In this document: piece after piece, positions 24,821 through 33,180 of the stretch
Numbering within the stretch: the first letter of the stretch is position 1
Layout: every line of letters starts with the position of its first letter
Source: Ramlibacter alkalitolerans
Lineage (GTDB): Bacteria; Pseudomonadota; Gammaproteobacteria; Burkholderiales; Burkholderiaceae_C
Length of the DNA: 64,000 bases
Assembly (NCBI RefSeq): GCF_016722765.1
Contig: NZ_JAEQND010000006.1
Location: forward strand, 62,001 to 126,000
Direction: 5' to 3'
Position numbers and translations under genes: made by a program
Notes under the pieces: model-generated
What the model was told of the DNA's origin: nothing
Database searches by the model: none
What the model saw: the letters and a program-made list of their open reading frames with translations, nothing else

Positions 24821-24845
24821 GGCCCCGCTGCGCGGGGCCTTTTTT
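24821..24845 (+). terminator. rho-independent terminator after ompA
   Basis: GGCCCCG-CTG-CGCGGGGCC stem at 24821-24839 followed by six T residues. It separates the highly expressed ompA from ubiG. Confidence 0.93.
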
Positions 24846-24886
24846 CATTTCGTCACGCGGATTCCGCCAGACAATCGCGCAAGAAC

Positions 24887-25597
24887 ATGACTGAACAACT
24901 GAACGCCGACCCGGCGGAACTCGCGAAGTTCTCGGACCTGGCCCACCGCTGGTGGGACGCCGACAGCGAGTTCGCGCCGCTGCACCAGATCAATCCGCTG
25001 CGCCTGCAGTGGATCGACGCGCTGGCGGGCGGCCTGGCCGGCAAGCGCGTGGCCGACATCGGCTGCGGCGGGGGCATCCTCTCCGATTCGATGGCGCGCA
25101 AGGGCGCCGACGTGCTGGGCATCGACCTGTCCGCCAAGGGCATCCGCGTCGCGATGCTGCACGCCCTGGAAGCCGGCACGCCCAACGTGCAATACCGCGA
25201 GGTGAGCGCCGAGGCGCTGGCGCAGGAGCAACCGGGCGCGTACGACGTGGTCACCTGCATGGAGATGCTGGAACACGTGCCCAGGCCCGAATCGATCGTG
25301 CAGGCCTGCGCCACGCTGGTGAAGCCGGGCGGCTGGGTGTTCTTCTCCACGCTCAATCGCAACCCGAAGGCCTTCCTGCTCGCCATCGTGGGCGCGGAGT
25401 ACGTCCTGAACCTGCTGCCCCGGGGCACGCACGAATACATGAAGTTCATCAAGCCCAGCGAGCTGGCGGCGTGGTGCCGCGCGGCGCGCCTGGACATGGT
25501 GAACACGCGGGGGATGCAATACAACCCCTTCACCCGCCGCTACTGGCTGTCCGGCGATACGGACGTCAACTACCTGGTTGCCGCGCGCAAACTCTGA
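24887..25597 (+). CDS. ubiG: bifunctional 2-polyprenyl-6-hydroxyphenol methylase / 3-demethylubiquinol 3-O-methyltransferase
   Basis: A 236-residue SAM-dependent enzyme performing both O-methylations in ubiquinone synthesis. The SAM motif [20 protein letters not shown] is near residues 58-77. The family-specific [20 protein letters not shown] is at 22-41, and [12 protein letters not shown] is in the middle. It overlaps gph by one base pair of codons (TGATG), a common pair in this order of bacteria. Confidence 0.97.
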   Translation: MTEQLNADPAELAKFSDLAHRWWDADSEFAPLHQINPLRLQWIDALAGGLAGKRVADIGCGGGILSDSMARKGADVLGIDLSAKGIRVAMLHALEAGTPNVQYREVSAEALAQEQPGAYDVVTCMEMLEHVPRPESIVQACATLVKPGGWVFFSTLNRNPKAFLLAIVGAEYVLNLLPRGTHEYMKFIKPSELAAWCRAARLDMVNTRGMQYNPFTRRYWLSGDTDVNYLVAARKL

Positions 25598-26268
25598 TGT
25601 TCGAAGACGTGAAGGCCGTCCTGTTCGACCTGGATGGCACCCTGATCGACAGTGCCCCCGATCTCGGCGCCGCGGCGGACCGGATGCGCGTGGCGCGCGG
25701 CCTGCCTTCGCTGCCGCTGGAGAAGTACCGGCCCATGGCCGGTGCCGGCGCCCGCGGCATGCTGGGCGTGGCCTTTGGCATCACGCCGGAACATCCGAAC
25801 TTCGCCGAACTGCGGGAAGAGTTCTTCCGCAACTACGAGAGCGGCATGACGCAGAACACGTACGTCTTCGACGGCGTGGCGGAGATGATCGCGTCCCTCG
25901 TGGACCAGGGTGTGGCCTGGGGCGTGGTGACGAACAAGTCCATGCGCTTCACCGGCCCGCTGACGCAGAAGATGCCGCTGTTCGCGTCGGCGCGGGCCGT
26001 GATCGGCGGCGATTCCACGCCGCACGCCAAGCCGCACCCCGGGCCGCTGCTGGAGGCCGCACGCCAGGTCGGCGTGAAGCCGGCCGACTGCATCTACGTC
26101 GGCGACGACCTGCGCGACATGCAGGCAGGTCGCGCCGCCGGCATGGGCACGGTGGCCGCCACCTACGGCTACCTGGGAACCACCGAGGTCAAGGAGTGGG
26201 GCGCGGATACGCAGATCGCGACGCCGCGGGGGTTGTTGCCGCTGCTGCGGTTTCGCGTCGCGGCCTGA
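25597..26268 (+). CDS. gph: phosphoglycolate phosphatase (HAD family)
   Basis: 223 residues. The HAD catalytic motif FDLDGTLIDSAPDLGAAADR begins at about residue 10, with motif II in WGVVTNKS and motif III/IV in AKPHPGPLL and YVGDDLRDMQAGRAAGM. It removes 2-phosphoglycolate, which arises from DNA repair and oxygenase side reactions. Coupled directly to ubiG through overlapping stop and start. Substrate assignment rests on context and resemblance. Confidence 0.92.
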   Translation: MFEDVKAVLFDLDGTLIDSAPDLGAAADRMRVARGLPSLPLEKYRPMAGAGARGMLGVAFGITPEHPNFAELREEFFRNYESGMTQNTYVFDGVAEMIASLVDQGVAWGVVTNKSMRFTGPLTQKMPLFASARAVIGGDSTPHAKPHPGPLLEAARQVGVKPADCIYVGDDLRDMQAGRAAGMGTVAATYGYLGTTEVKEWGADTQIATPRGLLPLLRFRVAA

Positions 26269-26347
26269 AGCACGAGGTGTCGGGCTTGGCGCGGCGCGCC
26301 CGGCGCCGCTCCTGAGCAGGCTACACAGTGGCGCGCTCCGCGCCGCC

Positions 26348-28423
26348 TTACCAGATCTTCATCGCCGCACGCAACGAGACGATCGACCGGTGGATGTACT
26401 CGGCCGCGGCAGCATCCCCCGTCCGATTGAAGTGCACCCCGTGGTACGGAGGCTCGAGCAGGTAGGTGCCGACGTCCGCTGTGGCCTGGTCTCCGAGCAC
26501 GCTGCTGGGCCCGCCGAGATCGCACAGGCGGTGGCGCGGACTCAGGTGCCGTGCCGCCTGCGCTCGCCGCAGCCGGTTGACGGCCTCGCGGTCCTTGGGC
26601 TGGTACCACCTGCCGCTGTCGCTTCCGGCGGCCACGATCGTGTACTCCAGGATCCAGAGATTGGGATGCAGCGCAAGCAGGTAATCGACCACGGCCTGGC
26701 GGGTATCGTTATAGGCCGCGACCCCCCAGTTGTTCACCCCGCTGATCTCGGTGAAATCGTTCGTGCCCCACAGCAGGTGGTAGCACACCTTGCGTCCGGC
26801 GCGCAGCGCCGCCAGCATCATCGGCACCTCGGTGGCAAGCAGACGGCCCTGGGGGTCCATCGGAGCCGGGTAGGGGCGCGTGCCGTAGACCTCCGCGGCG
26901 CCCGTTCCGCCGCGCGAGGTGTCGCGTGCCCAGAGGTTGCGCCCCTGCCCGAAGCAGTCGTGCTCGGAGAGCAACTGCATCACGTCGCCCGTCGCCTTGG
27001 TCCAGTTGCTGTCACCGGAGAAGACGTGGAAGTCGGGGAAGCGCGCTTCGCCCTTGCCCGCCAGATGGTTCTGCACCGCCCGCGCCGCCGCCGCCCATTC
27101 CTCGTCCGAAAGGGCGCGGTCCCAGATGAGCGTCATCGAATGCCGGCCCACGACGTCGAAGTCCTTGACGTGCGCGCGCGCCGAGGTGGAGCCGGAGCCC
27201 ACATGCCAGCAGTTCGCCTTGAACGGGGCAAAGGGCACGGGCTCCGTCAGCACGGGGATCTCGTCCACGAACATGCGGCGGCCGGTGGAGTCCGCCGCTT
27301 GCCCGAGCACGACGATGCCCTGTCCCAGGGCCTGGAAGCTCGCTTGCGACCGGAAGTTGGTGGAGGGCGCGAAGTGGACCTGGCCCTGGTACGGGCTGAC
27401 GTTGGTTTCGAAGCCGACATGCAGGGTGGAAAGGGTGGTGCCCAGGCGGGCGTCATGGCGCGTGGCGAGCGCGAACCCCAGGGTTTCGCCGGACGCGGCG
27501 TTCAGGTCGTCCAGCGCACAGGCGTGCAGGACCGTGACGCCCCGGTCGTACGTGTGGTCGTCCAGGCCCGGCTCGAGGATCCAGGCGCCTCCCGAATCGG
27601 CGGTCAGCTTCCAGTTCCCTTCGGCGTCCACCGGAATCGCGCCGGGGAAAGAGAAGCCCTTGCGACCGCCGTGCAGGCGCGCCGATTCCTCGGCCCAGGA
27701 AGGGATCGCTGCAATGCCGCCGAGATATAGCTGCACCCGGTCTATCAGGATGTCCAGGCCGGCGGCGGGCAGGCGCAGCGCGATATCTCCCACTCCGCTG
27801 TACTCGAACTGCAGCGTGAAGGTGGTGGCGCTCGCGTAGGCGTCCTCGGTCCAGTCGAGATCGCGGGCGACGGCCGGGGTCAGGCGGGACGTCAGGCCGT
27901 AGCTGAACGACTGGTCGCCCGTGCCAGCCGTGGCGCGGCAGCGGAATTTCAGGCCATAAGTGCCAGGCGGGAGAGCCGGACAGGTCGTCGGGCGATAGAA
28001 ATAGAACACCTGCGGGGCGGTGGATTGCAGGCGCGTGGCGCGGCTGGTGCCCTGCCAGTCGGTCCAGGTGACGAAGCAGTTGGTCTTGGCGGGTAGCGGC
28101 GAACTGCTTTCGTTGACGATCGGTCCGGTGCTGAACGCCAGCACGTTGGCCGTCGGCGTGGCAGGGCGCGAGCGGTTGGGCACGTACCTGCCCGCGTGCT
28201 GGGCCGCATCGCCCCAGACGATGGCGTGGCGCGCAGACGCGCAGACGTCATAGAGTGAACTGGCGGCGGGTTCCACGGCGCTGGCCTGCAAGGAGCCCCG
28301 CGCAAGGGGTTCGGGGTTGGCGGCGCTCCCTGCGCCTTCGGGCTCGTTCCCGACTATGTCCTCGCCGCCGCCACAACCCGCCAACAGCGCTGCGGCTGCA
28401 AGAAAACTGCGTCTTGTTGTCAT
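26348..28423 (-). CDS. Tat-type lipoprotein with LamG-like and SGNH/GDSL hydrolase domains
   Basis: A 691-residue exported protein. The N-terminus MTTRRSFLAAAALLAGCGGG combines a twin-arginine motif with a lipobox (Cys about 17), so it is probably exported folded and lipidated. The central part (about residues 250-460) looks like a concanavalin/LamG sandwich, ending in SDEEWAAAARAVQNHL. The C-terminal SGNH domain has block I in FSGDSNWT, the Asn of block III in WGTNDFTE, and the catalytic His in YHGVHFNRTG. It is probably an esterase acting on a surface or external carbohydrate. Start at 28423 was chosen for the signal; a start 39-42 bases upstream is possible. Substrate unknown. Confidence 0.8.
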   Translation of the reverse strand: MTTRRSFLAAAALLAGCGGGEDIVGNEPEGAGSAANPEPLARGSLQASAVEPAASSLYDVCASARHAIVWGDAAQHAGRYVPNRSRPATPTANVLAFSTGPIVNESSSPLPAKTNCFVTWTDWQGTSRATRLQSTAPQVFYFYRPTTCPALPPGTYGLKFRCRATAGTGDQSFSYGLTSRLTPAVARDLDWTEDAYASATTFTLQFEYSGVGDIALRLPAAGLDILIDRVQLYLGGIAAIPSWAEESARLHGGRKGFSFPGAIPVDAEGNWKLTADSGGAWILEPGLDDHTYDRGVTVLHACALDDLNAASGETLGFALATRHDARLGTTLSTLHVGFETNVSPYQGQVHFAPSTNFRSQASFQALGQGIVVLGQAADSTGRRMFVDEIPVLTEPVPFAPFKANCWHVGSGSTSARAHVKDFDVVGRHSMTLIWDRALSDEEWAAAARAVQNHLAGKGEARFPDFHVFSGDSNWTKATGDVMQLLSEHDCFGQGRNLWARDTSRGGTGAAEVYGTRPYPAPMDPQGRLLATEVPMMLAALRAGRKVCYHLLWGTNDFTEISGVNNWGVAAYNDTRQAVVDYLLALHPNLWILEYTIVAAGSDSGRWYQPKDREAVNRLRRAQAARHLSPRHRLCDLGGPSSVLGDQATADVGTYLLEPPYHGVHFNRTGDAAAAEYIHRSIVSLRAAMKIW

Positions 28424-28765
28424 CGAAGGTAAGAATAGCCATGCCGCTCGTCGGCGTGTCATCATTGCGGCAGTGCAGCAAGCGGCTTTACATCGAGGCA
28501 TTCGGAGCACGTTCGACGGCACGGGGGCGAATGCCGGCGTGATGCACCTGTAGGACTCCGATGCAGGCAGACGCAAAGCGGCGAGGCGCAGCGGCCATTT
28601 TTCTGGTAGGGCAGCGCGGTCAGGCGGTGACCGGGTCGTGCCGTCAGCGCTCCCAGGGAAGAGCGCCTATTTCTCTCCGAGCGCGGGGAGCCGTTGGCGG
28701 CCCGGCGCACCCGCGGGCCGGCAGAACTGCGGGTACGCGGGCCGTGCGCGCTGTGGCGTGACGAC
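28424..28765. other. gap without recognised gene
   Basis: About 340 bases lie between the start of the SGNH lipoprotein gene and the end of the small zinc-ribbon gene. Short open frames occur but none has a ribosome site, recognisable domain or plausible composition. The lipoprotein promoter should be here. Nothing else can be named. Confidence 0.5.
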
Positions 28766-29005
28766 TTAGCCGGCGGGGTCGCGGCTGGACGTGCCTTGAT
28801 CCGCGTTCGACGTGCGGCGGGCCCTTGCCCGGTCCTGGGTCCGTGCGCCGAGTTCGGCCTGCTGCGCGAGAGTGACGAGAAATTCACAGCCGCAACAGCT
28901 GCATCGATACAGTGGGCGGGACGGAAAGAGCACACGCATCCACGCGGAGCGGGGCACGCGCATCACCTCGCCCGTCGAACACTGGCAAGGACCAAAGCCG
29001 GTCAT
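28766..29005 (-). CDS. small zinc-ribbon-like protein
   Basis: A 79-residue unrecognised protein. Residues 6-44 form a Cys-rich module (CQCSTGEVMRVPRSAWMRVL, then CSCCGCEFL) that lines up with the N-terminus of the LysM-like protein at 29563-30039: both show CxCSxGE, WMR, LFPxR and CSxC...FLV. The four Cys suggest a zinc knuckle. It lacks the membrane helix and LysM part of its relative and ends in a basic, low-complexity tail, so it may be a truncated copy. Its ribosome site is weak. It lies divergent to tmRNA. Confidence 0.55.
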   Translation of the reverse strand: MTGFGPCQCSTGEVMRVPRSAWMRVLFPSRPLYRCSCCGCEFLVTLAQQAELGARTQDRARARRTSNADQGTSSRDPAG

Positions 29006-29111
29006 GGATTTCTCATCGGAGGGCGAGCCTATCCTCGCGGTGAAGAAGGTGTCAACTTTTTCACCTTATGCGGGCATGCGGGGGGCGCGCCGGGCGTATG
29101 TGCCGGTGCTC

Positions 29112-29138
29112 TTGAAATCGGGGCAGTTGACGTAAGAT
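29112..29138 (+). promoter_or_regulatory. probable sigma-70 promoter of ssrA
   Basis: TTGAAA at 29112-29117 and TAAGAT at 29133-29138 with a 15-base spacer, ending 11 bases before the mature 5' end of tmRNA. Spacing is slightly short but both hexamers are good for this GC-rich genome. Confidence 0.5.
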
Positions 29139-29149
29139 ACGGATCTCCT

Positions 29150-29524
29150 GGGGCTGCACCGGTTTCGACGTGGGTTCGGACACGCAGCAGGGCATGTCGA
29201 GGGTCAGAGTACCTCGTTAATCCAGCTGAAACAAACTAACTGCGAACGACGAACGTTTCGCCCTCGCCGCTTAATTGCCGGTGAGCCTTGCAACAGTTGG
29301 CCGATGGGCTGGGTTAGGGTCGCAAGGTCCTAGCTGCAAGGTAATCTACATTGGCTGGCTCCGCACCGGGTACCTTGGTGTGGGGCGAGAAAATAGGGTG
29401 CTGGCTGGCCGGGTAGCGTGCGACTGCGCGATCCGGTTGGCGAGAAACAAAACAGATCGCTAAACATGTAGAACTGTTCGTAGAAGGCTTGCGGACGCGG
29501 GTTCAATTCCCGCCAGCTCCACCA
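29150..29524 (+). ncRNA. ssrA: transfer-messenger RNA (tmRNA)
   Basis: A 375-base tmRNA that rescues stalled ribosomes and tags their products for proteolysis. The 5' end GGGGCUG pairs with 3' CAGCUCC before the encoded ACCA tail. GGTTTCGACG near the 5' end and GGTTCAATTCCCG near the 3' end form the tRNA-like D and T arms. The tag frame at 29242-29274 (GCG AAC GAC ... GCT TAA) reads ANDERFALAA, typical of Comamonadaceae and relatives. It is one-piece, not permuted. No integrase or duplicated 3' end is nearby. Confidence 0.97.
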
Positions 29525-29535
29525 TCATCCGATCG

Positions 29536-29555
29536 CCGCGGCGCGTATGCCGCGG
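29536..29555 (+). terminator. possible stem-loop after ssrA
   Basis: CCGCGGC (29536-29542) pairs with GCCGCGG (29549-29555) 11 bases after the tmRNA CCA end. No T-run follows, so it may serve 3' processing rather than intrinsic termination. Confidence 0.35.
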
Positions 29556-29562
29556 CATCTCC

Positions 29563-30039
29563 TCAGCCCGCACAGGGCGCCGGCACCACCAGCCGGGCCC
29601 CGGGTTCCAGCCCGTTTTGCGCCGTGTCGAGCCAGCGGTTCGCGATCCTGATCTGCTGCCACATCGAGGCATCGCCGAGCTCCTGCTGGGCGATGCTTTC
29701 CAGGGTCTCACCCTCCTTGAAGACATGCACACGCTGGCACGTTGCGGATGCCGGGCGCAGGACCGGCCTGCCGGCCGCCAGGTCGTCGGCCGCAGCCTGC
29801 CGAGCGGACCAGAGCCAGCCCAGCGCCGCGAGCACAACAGCGGCTGTTGCGAGCAGCGTCATCACGGTCTTGGCGAGCACGTCATTCGGCTCCGTCGCGT
29901 CCTCTCGCACGAGGAAGCGGCGGTGGCAGGCCGAGCAGGCGAACAGCCGGCGCGCCGGGAAGAGGTTGCGCATCCAGGAGGCGCGGGAAATGCGCTTCCA
30001 TTCGCCTCCGGAACAGCGGCACGACTTCAGGCGCAGCAT
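29563..30039 (-). CDS. membrane protein with N-terminal zinc-ribbon-like module and C-terminal LysM-like domain
   Basis: 158 residues, with a perfect AAGGAGG site before the ATG at 30039. Residues 7-44 hold a Cys-rich module (CRCSGGEWKRISRASWMRNL, then CSACHRRFLV), followed by one membrane helix at about 58-76 (VMTLLATAAVVLAALGWLW). The end (about 106-158) resembles LysM, with VFKEGETLESIAQQELGD and PGARLVVPAP. This predicts a cytoplasmic metal-binding part and a periplasmic wall-binding part. The Cys module is shared with the small protein across tmRNA at 28766-29005. No specific function is known. Confidence 0.75.
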   Translation of the reverse strand: MLRLKSCRCSGGEWKRISRASWMRNLFPARRLFACSACHRRFLVREDATEPNDVLAKTVMTLLATAAVVLAALGWLWSARQAAADDLAAGRPVLRPASATCQRVHVFKEGETLESIAQQELGDASMWQQIRIANRWLDTAQNGLEPGARLVVPAPCAG

Positions 30040-30248
30040 GGTGCCCTCCTTGGTCCAGGGGCAGGAGATTAGGGCGGCGCGGCTGAACGGAGGCTGACCT
30101 CGATGGCGCCGTGGCGCACGAGCCGCCGCGTCAGCCTTGCGGCGCGCCGCAAGAGCGTCTTTCCGACATCGGCCGGCTGCCGGGTATGCCAACCTGAAAC
30201 GGTTGCGCACGCGATGCGTGCGACCCATGACTGTGAAGGGAGTATTCC

Positions 30249-30614
30249 ATGACCAAGGTTCTTGCCATCCTGCTCGCCGGCGTCTGCGTCGCCGGCACCG
30301 CCATGGCGCGCGAGCGCCATGTGCACCACGGCGATCGCCTCATCGCCTGCCCGCCCGGGCTCGTCCAGCTGCGCGAAGCATGTGTCCCCCCCGGGCAACT
30401 GCGCCGTCACGAACACCGGCACGACCTGAATGCCCGCGACACCCGCGCGCGGCACGAGCTCGCCCTGCGCGACGCGCGGATCCGCCATGATGCGGCGCTG
30501 CGGGCTGCCGAGCTTCGGCACCAGGATCAGCTGAGGCAGGCCGAGGTGCGGCACCAGGCTCTGCTCGATGCGGCGCGGCGCCGCCACGACCGCCAGCTGG
30601 CGTCGCGGCACTGA
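30249..30614 (+). CDS. exported protein with six His-containing 11-residue repeats
   Basis: An unrecognised 121-residue protein. A clear signal peptide (MTKVLAILLAGVCVAGTAMA) is followed by a short segment with two Cys (34 and 45), then an uninterrupted alpha-helical region. His occurs at residues 58, 69, 80, 91, 102 and 113, exactly every 11, each preceded by Arg; the unit is RH(D/E/Q)xxLRxAxx. Such hendecad repeats form straight helices, which would put the histidines in one stripe. The next gene encodes a protein built the same way. Metal or polyanion binding in the periplasm is a guess. Confidence 0.72.
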   Translation: MTKVLAILLAGVCVAGTAMARERHVHHGDRLIACPPGLVQLREACVPPGQLRRHEHRHDLNARDTRARHELALRDARIRHDAALRAAELRHQDQLRQAEVRHQALLDAARRRHDRQLASRH

Positions 30615-30818
30615 CGTCGCCATGGCTTAGCCGGGCTGGCAAGCGAGAGCGCTTGCCGGTGCCGGCGATCCTGGCGCTGCAACGCCTTGCGCGCTCGTTA
30701 CACGCGGCAGACACGCGGAAACGCTTGTTGCGAGCGCCGCAGGTCAACGTCGGCGCGGCAGCCCCGTTGAAGGCGAGGCGCACGGCACATTCCGTGTACT
30801 TCAACGACCAGGACTCCC
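30615..30818. other. gap between the two His-repeat genes
   Basis: About 200 bases with no gene. No clear terminator or promoter hexamers could be singled out, so it is not known whether the two repeat-protein genes share a transcript. Confidence 0.4.
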
Positions 30819-31223
30819 ATGACGCGCTACATCCTCGCCATCGCCGCTTCCGTTCTGACCTCCGCCGCCTTCGCCCAAGCGACTCCGGCGACGCCTGCCA
30901 CTCCCGCAACCCCCGCCAAGGCTGCCGCTGCTGCGCAGAATGCGCACGACGACAAGATGCAGGACGCCAAGAAGCGGCACGAAGCCAAGTTGGAGGAGGC
31001 CAAGAAGCGCCACGACGCCAAACTGGCCGAAGCGAAGCAGCGCCATGACGCCAAGCTGGCGGAAGCCAAGCAGCGCCACGAAGCCAAGGTCGCTGGTGCC
31101 AAGCAGGCAGCCCCGGCCAAGGCGGCCGAGGCCGAGCACCAGCACACCACGGGCGATGACGCCAAGCACGAGCACGGCGGCAAGGGCAAGGCGCAGGCGC
31201 GCAAGACCGAAGACAAGCATTGA
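30819..31223 (+). CDS. exported protein with 11-residue RHxAKLxEAK repeats
   Basis: An unrecognised 134-residue protein. Signal peptide MTRYILAIAASVLTSAAFAQ, then an (ATP)n spacer at 21-33. From about 43 comes a helical region with His at 43, 54, 65, 76 and 87, again exactly 11 apart; the core units read AKKRHEAKLEE, AKKRHDAKLAE, AKQRHDAKLAE and AKQRHEAKVAG. The tail is His/Lys/Gly rich (AEHQHTTGDDAKHEHGGKGK), a likely metal-binding stretch. It is evidently related in design to the protein at 30249-30614, with Lys and Ala replacing Arg and Leu. Confidence 0.75.
   Translation: MTRYILAIAASVLTSAAFAQATPATPATPATPAKAAAAAQNAHDDKMQDAKKRHEAKLEEAKKRHDAKLAEAKQRHDAKLAEAKQRHEAKVAGAKQAAPAKAAEAEHQHTTGDDAKHEHGGKGKAQARKTEDKH
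30969..31100 (+). repeat. four tandem 33-base coding repeats
   Basis: Four consecutive 33-base units beginning AAG-A/CAG-CGC-CAC encode the four 11-residue repeats. Differences are mostly at third positions, which indicates selection on the protein. Not a CRISPR: no spacers. Confidence 0.85.
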
Positions 31224-31380
31224 GCCCAGCTGGGGCGGCGCGGCCCCCGCGGCGGCGCGGCCCGTCGTTTCCCTGATTCCCGCGTTGTGGCCCGCCATCC
31301 CTGCCCTTTAAACTTGGCCGCGTACCCAGTGCCCGCACGTCGGGCGCATGGACCGCCGCCACGTGCAGGAAGGGAAGGGA

Positions 31381-33135
31381 ATGACGACGATCACCGGCAC
31401 TGCCAAATCCGAAACCATTGTCGGCACGGAAGATGACGACACGATCAATGCCTCGCTGGGGGACGATTCGGTCTTCGGCCTCGGTGGCAACGACTTCCTC
31501 ACGGGCAGCAGCGGCAACGACTTCGTATCCGGGGGGCCCGGCAACGACCAGGTGATCGGCGGCATCGGCGACGACGAGCTCTTCGGGGACGAGGGCGACG
31601 ATCGCCTGGTCGGCCAGACGGGCATCGACCTGATGCATGGCGGCGACGGCAACGACCAGCTGCTCGCCGACCCCGGGGACGACCGCCTGTGGGGCGACGC
31701 CGGCGCGGACGAACTGCGCGGAGGCCGCGACAACGACTGGCTCAACGGAGGAACGGGGAACGACCTGCTGGCCGGGTCCCCGGGATCCGACACGTTCTCC
31801 TTCACCTTCGACCCGGACATGGGCCTCGATACCGTCGAGGATTTCACCTGGGGCGACGGCGATCGGCTCGAAGTGGATTTCGACCCGACGCAAATCGACC
31901 TGCGCGACTCGGCGGCGGGCCTCGTGCTCTCGCATGCCGGCGTGGACTTCGCGCTGCTCGCGAACTTCACCAGCGCGAGTTTCACGCAGGACTGGTTCGT
32001 GCCGCTGCCGGGACCGATCCGCAACAGCGTCGTCAACCCGAACATCGTGGGGGGCACGGGCTTCGCCGACACGATGACCGGCACCGGCAGCAACGACCTG
32101 CTCAATCCGAGCGACGGCGACGACGTGGTGAACGGGTTGGGGGGAGACGACTGGATCGACGGCGGGCGGGGCAGCGACGTGCTCAGTGGCGATGCCGGCA
32201 ACGACATCCTGTATGGAGGCGTCGGGGTGGGCAACGACACGATCAACGGCGGTGCCGGCGACGACCTGGTGTTCAGCGGCAACGGCTTCAACCACGTGGA
32301 TGCCGGCGACGGCAACGATCTCGTATTCGGCGCGCCGGGGCGCGACATCGTCCGCGGCGGTCTGGGCAAGGACGTCGTGTATGGGGAAGACGGCAACGAC
32401 GTGATCAGCGGGATGAACGGCAACGACCTCCTGTTCGGTGGCGGCGGCGCCGACACGATCACCGGCGGGCCCGACAACGATACGCTGGTGGGTGGCGCGG
32501 GCGCGGACACGCTGATCGGCCAGCTGGGCGCCGACCACTTCGTGCTCTCCGCCGGCAACGTGGACCGCGTGCAGGACTTCGATTTCGCCCAGGGCGACCG
32601 GATCTCGCTGGAAGGAGTGACCAGGCTCGCCGAATTCCTCCCCCAGCTCACCGCAACGGATTCGGCTGCGGGCCTGATCCTGGCCCATTCCGGCCAGGAT
32701 TTCGCGGTGCTGGCCGGGCGCACGGCCGCCGAGTTCAGTGCCGACTGGTTCCTTCCCGCGCCGACCTTCGGCGTGCCCGCATATCCCACCGACGCGCCGC
32801 CGGCGAATCATGCGCCGGTGCTCGTGCCTTCGGGGACGTCGCCCCGCGCCGGCGAAGTGGTCGCCGCGTCCAGCCTGTTCACCTGGAGCGACGCGGACGG
32901 CGACACGCCGCTGCGCTACCAGGTGCAGGACCTGTCCGTGGCCAAGGGAAGCGGTCGCTTCGTGATCGACAGCAACGGCACGGACGGATTCATCCGCGCC
33001 GGCGACGTCGTCGACGTCACCCCCCAGCGGTTCGAAACGCTGCGCGCGGATGGCGGCCTGACGGAGGGCACGGACGGCCTGATGATCCGCGCCTTCGATG
33101 GCGGGGCCTGGAGCGACTGGCTGCTCGTCGGCTGA
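31381..33135 (+). CDS. RTX (hemolysin-type calcium-binding repeat) protein
   Basis: A 584-residue secreted protein with no Sec signal, as expected for type I secretion. Two blocks of GGxGxDxLx nonapeptides (about residues 20-140 and 220-385) bind calcium as beta-rolls. Each block ends in the same module: DSAAGLVLSHAGVDFALLA...DWFVP near 175-210 and DSAAGLILAHSGQDFAVLA...DWFLP near 430-465. The final 110 residues form a separate domain (LVPSGTSPRAG to WSDWLLVG) that may hold the secretion signal. No ABC/MFP exporter genes are adjacent. A GGAAGGGA site sets the start. There is no enzymatic domain, so it may be a surface or matrix protein. Confidence 0.87.
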   Translation: MTTITGTAKSETIVGTEDDDTINASLGDDSVFGLGGNDFLTGSSGNDFVSGGPGNDQVIGGIGDDELFGDEGDDRLVGQTGIDLMHGGDGNDQLLADPGDDRLWGDAGADELRGGRDNDWLNGGTGNDLLAGSPGSDTFSFTFDPDMGLDTVEDFTWGDGDRLEVDFDPTQIDLRDSAAGLVLSHAGVDFALLANFTSASFTQDWFVPLPGPIRNSVVNPNIVGGTGFADTMTGTGSNDLLNPSDGDDVVNGLGGDDWIDGGRGSDVLSGDAGNDILYGGVGVGNDTINGGAGDDLVFSGNGFNHVDAGDGNDLVFGAPGRDIVRGGLGKDVVYGEDGNDVISGMNGNDLLFGGGGADTITGGPDNDTLVGGAGADTLIGQLGADHFVLSAGNVDRVQDFDFAQGDRISLEGVTRLAEFLPQLTATDSAAGLILAHSGQDFAVLAGRTAAEFSADWFLPAPTFGVPAYPTDAPPANHAPVLVPSGTSPRAGEVVAASSLFTWSDADGDTPLRYQVQDLSVAKGSGRFVIDSNGTDGFIRAGDVVDVTPQRFETLRADGGLTEGTDGLMIRAFDGGAWSDWLLVG

Positions 33136-33180
33136 ACGACTTCCACGCGCCGCGAGGCCGGGGTTCGGCCGGTACCGGCA

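Noticed and set aside
28462-28935. A 157-codon minus-strand frame between the SGNH gene and tmRNA
   Set aside because: Arg/Ser/Pro-rich, no ribosome site, no domain, and it overlaps the more convincing Cys-rich small gene.
30969-31100. Regular 33-base repeats considered as a CRISPR array
   Set aside because: They are directly tandem, without spacers, and encode protein repeats with third-position variation.
31308-32789. Long Ser/Pro-rich frame antisense to the RTX gene
   Set aside because: Its repeats mirror the glycine/aspartate repeats of the RTX protein. No ribosome site or family match.
29150-33180. Genomic island inserted at tmRNA
   Set aside because: No integrase gene and no second copy of the tmRNA 3' end were seen, and composition does not shift clearly.
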